Source: Shewanella xiamenensis (GTDB lineage Bacteria; Pseudomonadota; Gammaproteobacteria; Enterobacterales; Shewanellaceae). Taken from it: 64,000 nucleotides of DNA. The stretch is from assembly GCF_014647135.1 (NCBI RefSeq), contig NZ_BMOP01000005.1, positions 101,133-165,132 of the forward strand, in the 5' to 3' direction. Shown in pieces: positions 17,667 through 25,550 of the stretch; position 1 is the stretch's first letter, and each line of letters opens with the position of its first letter. The position numbers were made by a program, and so were the translations under genes. The notes below the pieces were generated by a model that did not search any database, was not told the origin of the DNA, and saw only the letters and a program-made list of their open reading frames with translations.

Positions 17667-19262
17667 ATGTCCACGGATCAACAAACGATTACCCCATTAG
17701 AAAGTGTCTCACCCAAGGTGGTGCATCGCGCCGTTCATAAGCGACAACCCGAGCTAAATTTCTGGCAAATTTTTAATATGTGCTTTGGTTTTTTGGGGAT
17801 CCAATTCGGTTTTGCCCTGCAAAATGCCAACGTCAGCCGCATTTTCCAAACCCTTGGCGCCTCTATCGATGACATTCCCATCCTGTGGATTGCCGCACCG
17901 TTAACGGGTCTGCTGGTTCAACCTATTATTGGTTATCTGAGCGATAACACTTGGGGGCGCTTAGGTCGCCGTCGGCCGTATTTTTTAATCGGCGCTATTT
18001 GTACGACTCTTGCGATATTTGTGATGCCGCATTCCCCTACGTTATGGATTGCCGCGGGCATGCTGTGGATTATGGATGCCTCAATCAATATCGCCATGGA
18101 ACCCTTCCGTGCCTTTGTGGGGGATAATTTACCTCCCAAGCAGCGCACCCAAGGCTATGCCATGCAAAGCTTTTTTATTGGCATCGGCGCGGTTGTTGCC
18201 TCAGCCCTGCCCTATATTCTCAGTAACTTCTTTGATGTCGCCAATACCGCGCCCGCGGGCGAAATAGCCGATTCGGTGCGTTATGCCTTCTATTTTGGTG
18301 GCGCAGTGCTGTTTCTCAGCGTTGCGTGGACAGTGATCTCCACCAAAGAATATTCCCCAGACGAACTAGCCGCCTTTCATGGCAATGCTGACGCAGGCGC
18401 AGATGAGCAACAATATCGCACTCGCACCCATCAGAATTATCAATTTGCCGCTATTGTTTGGATGGCTGTAGGCGCACTACTGACGCTTGCGGTGTGGACG
18501 CAGGATTTAGATAAGCAGCTGTATATTTTAACCTTAGGGATTTTTGCCTTTGGCCCATTGCAACTTTACTGCGCCCTGCGCTTAGGTAAATCAACGCCCT
18601 CACAGCGCGCGCAACTGGGTATTGTCTTTAATGTGGTCGATGATTTATTCCATATGCCAAAGGCCATGCATCAGTTAGCGATAGTGCAGTTTTTCTCTTG
18701 GTTCGCGCTCTTTGCGATGTGGATTTACACCACCTCGGCGGTGACGTCCTACCATTTTGGCTGCAGCGATGTGTTATCCCCAGCCTACAATAATGGTGCC
18801 GATTGGGTGGGCGTACTATTCGCCTCCTACAATGGATTTTCGGCCATTGCGGCGCTGTTTATTCCGCTACTTGCTAAACGTATCGGGATCAAACTCACCC
18901 ATACCTTCAATATGTTCTGCGGTGGTTTTGGCTTAATCAGTTTCTATTTTATCAAGGATCCCAGCCTGCTATGGCTGCCGATGATAGGGGTGGGTATTGC
19001 CTGGGCCTCAATTCTATCTATCCCCTACGCGATGTTATCCGGCACCTTACCGCCGAAAAAAATGGGCGTGTATATGGGAATTTTTAACTTCTTTATCGTG
19101 ATCCCACAGCTCCTTGCAGCCAGCGTCTTAGGCGTAATCCTCAATGGATTATTTGATGGTCAACCCATCTATGCCCTGATCACCGGCGGCGTCCTCATGC
19201 TCTGCGCCGGGATTGCCGTGCTCTTTGTTGAGCAGCCGAATACTCAGCACACTCAAGCGTAA
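17667..19262 (+). CDS. malT: MFS sugar transporter, SLC45/MalT type
   Basis: A 531-residue inner membrane transporter with about twelve hydrophobic segments, probably for maltose. Family marks: FWQIFNMCFGFLGIQFGFALQNANVSRIFQTLGA at the first helix, GLLVQPIIGYLSDNTWGRLGRRRPY (the MFS loop 2-3 motif), NIAMEPFRAFVGD, and YAMLSGTLPPKKMGVYMGIFNFFIVIPQ in the second half. It precedes the glucoamylase gene by 123 bp on the same strand, with an extragenic hairpin between, so the two are probably one operon. The name malT here means the transporter, not the E. coli activator. Confidence 0.85.
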   Translation: MSTDQQTITPLESVSPKVVHRAVHKRQPELNFWQIFNMCFGFLGIQFGFALQNANVSRIFQTLGASIDDIPILWIAAPLTGLLVQPIIGYLSDNTWGRLGRRRPYFLIGAICTTLAIFVMPHSPTLWIAAGMLWIMDASINIAMEPFRAFVGDNLPPKQRTQGYAMQSFFIGIGAVVASALPYILSNFFDVANTAPAGEIADSVRYAFYFGGAVLFLSVAWTVISTKEYSPDELAAFHGNADAGADEQQYRTRTHQNYQFAAIVWMAVGALLTLAVWTQDLDKQLYILTLGIFAFGPLQLYCALRLGKSTPSQRAQLGIVFNVVDDLFHMPKAMHQLAIVQFFSWFALFAMWIYTTSAVTSYHFGCSDVLSPAYNNGADWVGVLFASYNGFSAIAALFIPLLAKRIGIKLTHTFNMFCGGFGLISFYFIKDPSLLWLPMIGVGIAWASILSIPYAMLSGTLPPKKMGVYMGIFNFFIVIPQLLAASVLGVILNGLFDGQPIYALITGGVLMLCAGIAVLFVEQPNTQHTQA

Positions 19263-19288
19263 ATCGCAGATCCTACAACTCGGCACCC

Positions 19289-19314
19289 TTGGCGTTTGGG
19301 CAACTAAACGCCAA
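19289..19314 (+). other. Hairpin between malT and the glucoamylase gene
   Basis: A perfect 9-bp stem TTGGCGTTT/AAACGCCAA with an 8-nt loop, not followed by a T-run. It may stabilise the upstream mRNA or attenuate read-through rather than terminate fully. Confidence 0.55.
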
Positions 19315-19385
19315 GAAGCATGGCCAGATAGCTTACAACAAGAATAAATCGCAATTAGCACCATCTATTGATTGGGGAGATTTTG

Positions 19386-21908
19386 ATGAATATGGCATCG
19401 ACAACAGTACCTTCACAGCAGATTCGCAGCTTAACTGACCGCCGCAACTTAACTCGTAAGCCGATTGCGCTCGCAATTGCCGCAAGCCTTATCGGCGTTA
19501 CCAGCTTAATGGGCTGCTCACCCTCGGCCCCCAATGCAGACACATCAACACCGACCGTCACAAAAGCCACAGATGTACAGATTGCCCCCGGCGCCCCCGG
19601 CAAAGCCCCAACCTGGGCGTTCTCCGGCAAAACCGGTATCGGTACCTCCTATGAGCCTTATACTCAGGGGCAATACCAAGACAGCGCTCAAAATCCCATT
19701 AGCCGAGTGTGGTTCTCCATCGCGCAGGGGATTTTAACCGAAACCATGTATGGCCTTATTCACAATGCTCAACTCAAAGAGTTGCAATTTGTGATCACCG
19801 GCAATGGCTTTGTCGATACCGAAAAAGACAACACGATCAGCAGCATTGAATACTTAGATACCGATGCTAACGGTCGCCCACAATCCTTGGCCTATAAGAT
19901 TATCAATCGCGACGTTGAAGGTAAGTATCAGATAGAAAAGCATATCTTTACCGATCCCGACCGCGATACGCTGATGATGCGCGTGACGTTTACCGCCTTT
20001 GAAGCGGGTATCACACCGCATTTATACGTTAACCCCCATATCGATAATGCGGGCGCGAATGATATGGGCAGAATCGATCATCAAGCCCTTATCGCTCGCA
20101 CGGCGAATCCCCACAGCAGCGTAATGACAGTGAAATCGGATATCGATTTTACGCAGGCGACCACCGGTTTTGTCGGTGTATCCGACGGTTTGGCTGATTT
20201 AGCCGATAACGGCAAGCTTGATACCCTGTATCAAGCCACCAGCAACGCCGAAAAGCCTACTCAAGGCAACATTGCTTTTACCGCCAGTTATCCCGCACTC
20301 CAAGCTAACCAACCTCTTAATGTGAATTTGGCGATTGGTTTTGGCCAGGATGAGGCCAGCAGTTTAGCCAATGCCAACGCCAGCTTAACGGCGGGGTATG
20401 ATGCGGTGCTGAGCCAATACAACGCCGGTTGGCGCAGTTATTTACAATCGCTACCCGCGATGCCAGCTATGGCGCAAAGCACCACAGATAATGGCAAGCT
20501 GCTGTATACCAGTGCCATGGTACTCAAGGCGCAGGAAGATAAAACCTACGCGGGCGCCCTTATCGCTTCGCTTTCTAATCCTTGGGGCGATACCGTCCCT
20601 GCTGTCACACCCAGCACGGGCTACAAGGCTGTTTGGCCGCGCGACTTTTATCAATGCGCCATGGCATTTCTCGCCATGGGCGATACCCAAACGCCTAAAG
20701 TCGCCTTTGAATACCTTAAAAAGGTGCAAGTGAGCGATAAAACCCCAGGCTTTAGCGGCACACCCGGTTGGTTTTTACAAAAGACCCATGTGGACGGCCA
20801 AATTGAATGGGTGGGCGTACAGCTCGACCAAACGGCGATGCCTATCATGCTCGGCTGGAAACTCTGGCAGGCAGGCGTACTCAGTCAAGCTGAACTGAAC
20901 CATTGGTATCAAGAGATGCTAAAAGCCGCGGCGGATTTTTTAGTCAGTGGCGGTGAGGTGAATCTTGACTGGAATCACACCCAAATTACGCCACCGAAAA
21001 CCCAACAAGAACGTTGGGAAGAACAGGCAGGTTATTCGCCCTCCACCACGGCCGCAGTGATCGCAGGCTTAGTGGCCGCGAGTGATATTGCCAAGGCAGT
21101 AAACGATAGCGATGCCAGTCAGCGTTACCTCGCAACCGCTAAAACGCTTAATCAACAACTTGAAAAACACTTAGTGACGACCCAAGGTTTGCTTACCGAT
21201 AGCCAAGGCATTAAAGCGCCGTATTATCTGCGATTAAGCCCCAATGGCGAACCAAACAGCGCCGAGCAACTCGCCGCTAATAATGGTCGTGCGGGATTAG
21301 ATCAACGTCAGATCCTCGATGGCGGCTTTTTAGAACTGGTGCGCTATGGCGTGCGTGGCGCCACCGATAAGCTGATTAATCAAAGCCTAGCGCTGGTGGA
21401 TAATACCGAGCTTGAGGACAATTTACGCCTCAAATACAACTTTACGGCAAAGGATGGCAGTAGCGTTCCTGGCTTTAGACGTTACGGTAACGATGGCTAC
21501 GGTGAAGATACCCTCACTGGCGCAAACTACGCCGAATCGGGCAGTAATAGCGACAACCAACGCGGCCGCGTCTGGCCCTTCTTTACTGGCGAGCGTGGGC
21601 ATTTTGAATTGGCCCTTGCCAGCGCCAAGGGAGAGCTAAGCGGTGCTCACGCACAGCAAACCAAGCAGCAACTTATCAATACCTATGTGCAAGGGATGGA
21701 AACCTTCGCCAACGCGGGTCTAATGCTCCCCGAACAAGCATGGGACGGTGTGGGTAACGCCACTCGTTACCAATATCAACTCGGCCAAGGCACTAACTCC
21801 GCCACCCCGCTCGCCTGGACCCATGCTGAATATATCAAGCTGGTACGTTCAATGAGCGACGGCCGTGTATGGGATAACTACCCCATCGTCCCTGAGGCGT
21901 TGAAATAA
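19386..21908 (+). CDS. cga: GH15 glucoamylase, lipoprotein
   Basis: An 840-residue glucan 1,4-alpha-glucosidase that releases glucose from the non-reducing ends of starch-derived dextrins. The start is ATG 19386 with GGGGAG six bases before. An N-terminal lipobox LMGC (residues 41-44) indicates lipid anchoring after a long signal sequence. An N-terminal beta-sandwich (about 70-350) is followed by the (alpha/alpha)6 barrel: AVWPRDFYQCAMAFLAMGD, EWVGVQLDQTAMPI, RWEEQAGYSPSTTAAVIAGL, where the second Glu of EE is the general acid, and PLAWTHAEYIKLVRS near the C-terminus with the general base. It completes a periplasmic or outer-surface dextrin degradation set with the GH97 enzyme and the transporter. 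Confidence 0.93.
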   Translation: MNMASTTVPSQQIRSLTDRRNLTRKPIALAIAASLIGVTSLMGCSPSAPNADTSTPTVTKATDVQIAPGAPGKAPTWAFSGKTGIGTSYEPYTQGQYQDSAQNPISRVWFSIAQGILTETMYGLIHNAQLKELQFVITGNGFVDTEKDNTISSIEYLDTDANGRPQSLAYKIINRDVEGKYQIEKHIFTDPDRDTLMMRVTFTAFEAGITPHLYVNPHIDNAGANDMGRIDHQALIARTANPHSSVMTVKSDIDFTQATTGFVGVSDGLADLADNGKLDTLYQATSNAEKPTQGNIAFTASYPALQANQPLNVNLAIGFGQDEASSLANANASLTAGYDAVLSQYNAGWRSYLQSLPAMPAMAQSTTDNGKLLYTSAMVLKAQEDKTYAGALIASLSNPWGDTVPAVTPSTGYKAVWPRDFYQCAMAFLAMGDTQTPKVAFEYLKKVQVSDKTPGFSGTPGWFLQKTHVDGQIEWVGVQLDQTAMPIMLGWKLWQAGVLSQAELNHWYQEMLKAAADFLVSGGEVNLDWNHTQITPPKTQQERWEEQAGYSPSTTAAVIAGLVAASDIAKAVNDSDASQRYLATAKTLNQQLEKHLVTTQGLLTDSQGIKAPYYLRLSPNGEPNSAEQLAANNGRAGLDQRQILDGGFLELVRYGVRGATDKLINQSLALVDNTELEDNLRLKYNFTAKDGSSVPGFRRYGNDGYGEDTLTGANYAESGSNSDNQRGRVWPFFTGERGHFELALASAKGELSGAHAQQTKQQLINTYVQGMETFANAGLMLPEQAWDGVGNATRYQYQLGQGTNSATPLAWTHAEYIKLVRSMSDGRVWDNYPIVPEALK

Positions 21909-21932
21909 TTTTTAAGGCTGATACCTGTGAGT

Positions 21933-21966
21933 AAAGCCCGCAAAACCTCAGTTTTGCGGGCTTTAT
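21933..21966 (+). terminator. Terminator after the glucoamylase gene
   Basis: A perfect 14-bp stem (21933-21946 with 21951-21964), 4-nt loop, the right arm ending in TTT; 24 bp after the stop. Confidence 0.85.
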
Positions 21967-22173
21967 GATCACAAGCGGCATATCATTCAGCACCGACTTA
22001 ATACCTTTAATTTGCCCCACATCATCCATTCTGCGCACCGTAAAAGCATTCTCTGTTTTTATGTGAATACTTGTTTTTATTGCCGTTACTTCAATAAAAA
22101 ATTGACTTACATAAGTTCGTTAAGATGTTAAGCTATTTGGGCTTTTGTTAATTTATCGATAAATGGAGTTTTG

Positions 22174-23316
22174 ATGAAGCCTTTAAAAACCGTAATCAAA
22201 TGGATTTTGCTCACGTTATTCTTGGTGCCAGTGAGTCTTTATCTGATCCTTGCCGCCATCAACATAAAAGATAGCCCAGCTTCAGAGCAGGCCAAAACCT
22301 ACCTAGACGAAATTCAAAAGAGTAATAAGGCGTTAGCCGACAACCAAGCTCAGAATGCGTATCTCTATGCACTGGGCTTTGATGTGAATAGTGGCGCCTC
22401 ACCGATGGATGCGGGGATTTCTCGACTTAAAAGCATACAACAGCTTGGCATTTTGGAGCGCTCCCCAACGCTAAACACAACGCGTATAGACAAACCGCAA
22501 ACCCCTTTTAACGAATGCCTTAACCGTGATGATTTTCTGTCCAGTTGTCTCCCTGTACTGACAGAACAAACGTCTTTTGGCGAACTCATCGCAACAAACG
22601 CCGAATTAATCACGCGATATAAAACATTAATTCAGTTAGATACCTGGCAAGAAGGCAGCCAATTTAATGTCTTTTTGTCTTCTCCGTCACTTTCACATCT
22701 GCTCACGGCACAAAAACTCTACTTCATCGATTTACTGGCTCACGCTCAAACCATGTCTGCGCAGCAAGTTGCCGATGTGATTAATCAAGATATGTTGTTT
22801 TGGCAACGCGTAGCAGCTAACACCCATGTGCTACTGATAAAAACCGTTAGTCAAAACGGCATCACAACAAATATGAAATTTGGCGAATTGATACTAGGCC
22901 AACTGCCCCCCTCTCAATTAAGCAACGTCATCCCCACTAGCTGGCAAACGCCGTTCCCTGCTGAGGTGACTGCATTTGAAAAAATAAAAATGGGTGAATG
23001 GTATTACTTTACAGCCATGGCCAAAGCATTGCAGACAATTGATGATGAAGATATCACCACAAACGTGACGCAATGGTTGCTGACACCGTTAATGAAAGAT
23101 CAAGACACAGCGAATCGTTACGCGGAAATTTTAAATGGCACGACTCCTCCGCAGACTTGCCCTGCTCCTTGGTCAATCGCTGACATGAGCCAATTTATAT
23201 ATAACCCACTTGGTAAATTTGTACTCTGCTCTGGCATTACATCATTAGACCGTTACCAACAAGATTTTGATGAGCTCGAGCCACAAAGAGCACGCTTGAT
23301 CACGAGACTCCAATAG
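22174..23316 (+). CDS. Unrecognised membrane-anchored protein
   Basis: A 380-residue protein I do not recognise. The ATG at 22174 follows ATGGAGTTTTG, giving a GGAG ribosome site. One hydrophobic segment near the N-terminus (about residues 8-28, WILLTLFLVPVSLYLILAAI) behind Lys residues acts as anchor or uncleaved signal. The rest is alpha-helical, polar and probably periplasmic. Four Cys occur (two in ECLNRDDFLSSCLP, two near the C-terminus), compatible with disulfides. It stands alone between the glucoamylase terminator and the umuDC operon. Confidence 0.8.
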   Translation: MKPLKTVIKWILLTLFLVPVSLYLILAAINIKDSPASEQAKTYLDEIQKSNKALADNQAQNAYLYALGFDVNSGASPMDAGISRLKSIQQLGILERSPTLNTTRIDKPQTPFNECLNRDDFLSSCLPVLTEQTSFGELIATNAELITRYKTLIQLDTWQEGSQFNVFLSSPSLSHLLTAQKLYFIDLLAHAQTMSAQQVADVINQDMLFWQRVAANTHVLLIKTVSQNGITTNMKFGELILGQLPPSQLSNVIPTSWQTPFPAEVTAFEKIKMGEWYYFTAMAKALQTIDDEDITTNVTQWLLTPLMKDQDTANRYAEILNGTTPPQTCPAPWSIADMSQFIYNPLGKFVLCSGITSLDRYQQDFDELEPQRARLITRLQ

Positions 23317-23382
23317 GGTGATTGTTTACTTAAGCAAATACATGACATAAACGCCTTCGACATGTGCTAAAGTTAGCTTATA

Positions 23383-23398
23383 CTGTGTATATGTACAG
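23383..23398. promoter_or_regulatory. LexA box before umuD
   Basis: CTGTGTATATGTACAG, matching CTGT-N8-ACAG with the AT-rich centre of the SOS box, 8 bp before the umuD start. The -10-like TATACT at 23379 lies across its left arm. LexA should repress umuDC until DNA damage. Confidence 0.9.
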
Positions 23399-23405
23399 CA
23401 CCTAG

Positions 23406-23825
23406 ATGCATATGATCATGGTTACTCCTGAACAATCAAAAATCCAATACCCTTTCTTTAGCACATCGGTGGCGGCGGGATTTCCTTCTCCCGCCAATGA
23501 TTATATTGAGCAATCGCTTGATCTAAATGAGCTTTGTATCAAACACCCCACCGCAACCTTTTTTGTCAAAGTTCAAGGCGATTCGATGGTCGATGCCGGA
23601 ATTTCCTCTGGTGATATATTAGTGGTTGACCGAGCCTTACAAGCCACCCATGGAGATATTGTAGTGGCGGCCATCAATGGGGAATTTACGGTAAAGCAAT
23701 TGCAATTACGTCCTGTGGTGCAATTATTGCCATGTAACCCGGCCTACAGTGCAATTCCACTCAGCCACGAGTCAGAGTTAGACCTATTCGGTGTCGTGAC
23801 TTGTGTGGTGAAAAAACTCAAATGA
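23406..23825 (+). CDS. umuD: Error-prone repair protein UmuD
   Basis: A 139-residue S24 self-cleaving protein, the accessory subunit of DNA polymerase V. The Ala-Gly cleavage bond is at 24-25 (SVAAGFPSP). The catalytic Ser is S60 ([11 protein letters not shown]) and Lys K97 (GEFTVKQLQ). RecA-stimulated cleavage yields the active UmuD'. Three ATGs occur at the start (23406, 23412, 23418); the first is used here and the choice changes only four residues. The stop overlaps the umuC start as ATGA. Confidence 0.95.
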   Translation: MHMIMVTPEQSKIQYPFFSTSVAAGFPSPANDYIEQSLDLNELCIKHPTATFFVKVQGDSMVDAGISSGDILVVDRALQATHGDIVVAAINGEFTVKQLQLRPVVQLLPCNPAYSAIPLSHESELDLFGVVTCVVKKLK

Positions 23826-25096
23826 CCGCCAACTTATTCGCCCTCGTAGACTGTAATAATTTTTATGCGTCCTGTGAGCGTATGTTTCGGCCCGATCTAC
23901 AGGGCAAACCTATCGTTGTGCTGTCAAATAACGATGGTTGTGTCGTCGCGCGTTCATCGGAAGCAAAGCAATTAGGCATAAAAATGGCCGTGCCGGTTTA
24001 TCAAGTGATGGAGATGATCCGCGCCCATAATGTGGCGGTATTTTCGTCCAACTATGCCCTTTACGCTGATATTTCAAATCGCGTCATGACCACACTTGAG
24101 CAGATGGTGCCTAGGGTTGAAGTCTACTCAATCGATGAGGCTTTTTTGGATTTGTCTCGGCTCGATAAATGTCAAGATATTAACCAGTTAGCCATGGATA
24201 TTCGTCAGCGGATCCAGCAATGGATAGGGATCAGTGTCTGCGTAGGAATTGGGCCGAGCAAAACCTTAGCCAAGCTAGCTAACTATGCAGCAAAACAGTA
24301 TCCCGCCACCCAAGGCGTTGTCGATTTACGCGATAAAGAACGCCAACGTCGGTTAATGGCGCTCACTCCCATTGATGAAGTTTGGGGCATTGGCCGAAAA
24401 ATTGCGCAACGTTTAAAACTGATGGGCATCCATACCGCTCTACAGCTTGCAGATGCCCATCCTAAACTTATCCGAGACAATTTTTCCGTCATGGTTGAGC
24501 GAACAGTGTACGAGCTTAACGGTATTGCCTGTGATGATATTCAGCAGGTGGTAGCGACAAAGCAGCAAATAATCAGCTCGCGCTCCTTTGGCGCACGTAT
24601 TACCACCTTTGAGGCAATGCAGCAGGCTATCAGCGACTATACCTTTAGGGCCTGCGAAAAATTGCGAGCGGAGGGGCAGCTTGCCCGCACCTTATCGGTG
24701 TTTATTCTCAGCAGTTATTTTACGCAACATCAGCCCCAATATAGCCAAGTACTCACTGGTCATCTTGTGTATCCCAGTGACGATACCCGTGATTTTATCG
24801 AATTAGCGCAGCGACTATTGCATCGGCTTTGGCGTGCAGGTCCCGCCTATGCTAAAGCTGGCGTCATGCTAGGAGATTTTTATGCACCAGGCGTGTTTCA
24901 ATTAGGCTTGTTTGACGAGGCCAAACCACAACCTAAAAGTAAAGAATTGATGAAACTGCTTGATGGTATCAATCACAGTGGTAAAGGAAATATTCAATTT
25001 GCAGGACAAGGACTGAATGCCGATTGGAGAATGAAGCGTGGTCAACTCTCTCCCCGCTACACTACCCAATGGAGACATATTCCGATAATAAAATAA
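23822..25096 (+). CDS. umuC: DNA polymerase V catalytic subunit UmuC
   Basis: A 424-residue Y-family translesion polymerase. [13 protein letters not shown] contains the first catalytic Asp and steric gate region, [14 protein letters not shown] the second Asp-Glu pair, and [20 protein letters not shown] the finger/thumb helix-hairpin-helix region. The C-terminus has the UmuC-type tail. The start is the ATG 23822 overlapping the umuD stop; an upstream GTG inside umuD is not used. Controlled by the LexA box upstream of umuD. Confidence 0.96.
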   Translation: MTANLFALVDCNNFYASCERMFRPDLQGKPIVVLSNNDGCVVARSSEAKQLGIKMAVPVYQVMEMIRAHNVAVFSSNYALYADISNRVMTTLEQMVPRVEVYSIDEAFLDLSRLDKCQDINQLAMDIRQRIQQWIGISVCVGIGPSKTLAKLANYAAKQYPATQGVVDLRDKERQRRLMALTPIDEVWGIGRKIAQRLKLMGIHTALQLADAHPKLIRDNFSVMVERTVYELNGIACDDIQQVVATKQQIISSRSFGARITTFEAMQQAISDYTFRACEKLRAEGQLARTLSVFILSSYFTQHQPQYSQVLTGHLVYPSDDTRDFIELAQRLLHRLWRAGPAYAKAGVMLGDFYAPGVFQLGLFDEAKPQPKSKELMKLLDGINHSGKGNIQFAGQGLNADWRMKRGQLSPRYTTQWRHIPIIK

Positions 25097-25550
25097 GCCA
25101 TAAGCATGAACAACGAAATAATATGCTAGAGCTGTTCCATTTGTTAAATCCGCTAAAACACAGTCAATAATGGTCTATATTTCAACATCTAATAAGATTC
25201 ATGCTATTAACACCTTTAATCTTAAATTGATAGCGATCACATTATTCAAAACTGACCTAAACAAAACATTCAGCCTAAAGATTGACATTGTAAAGATGAT
25301 GTTACGTTACATTGCGATACAATCTAGCCTTTTTCACATGCAGCACCGCATCTTATTACTTCAAGCCAACCTTAATTAGCTTCTGCAAGTTTACATTAGC
25401 AACATGCGATTAACACAAAACAAACAATTAAGCTGTTGATATTAAAGTTGTTAATGATAGTTTTCCGACTATGGAGGGCAGTTGCACATAAAATATAAGC
25501 CTTGATGAAACCCTTCCTGATCATCACGGCATTGTTAAGGGAATGAAAAT
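25097..25550. other. AT-rich intergenic region between umuC and the TonB receptor gene
   Basis: 454 bases without a convincing gene. An AT-rich 69-codon ORF at 25170 has no ribosome site and looks random. The last 100 bases should hold the receptor promoter, but I cannot choose a clear -35/-10 pair. It lacks the ATACGTAT motif seen at the mal genes. Confidence 0.6.

Noticed and set aside
25170..25379. 69-codon ORF between umuC and the TonB receptor gene
   Set aside because: AT-rich with no ribosome site, composition of random sequence and no recognisable motif.
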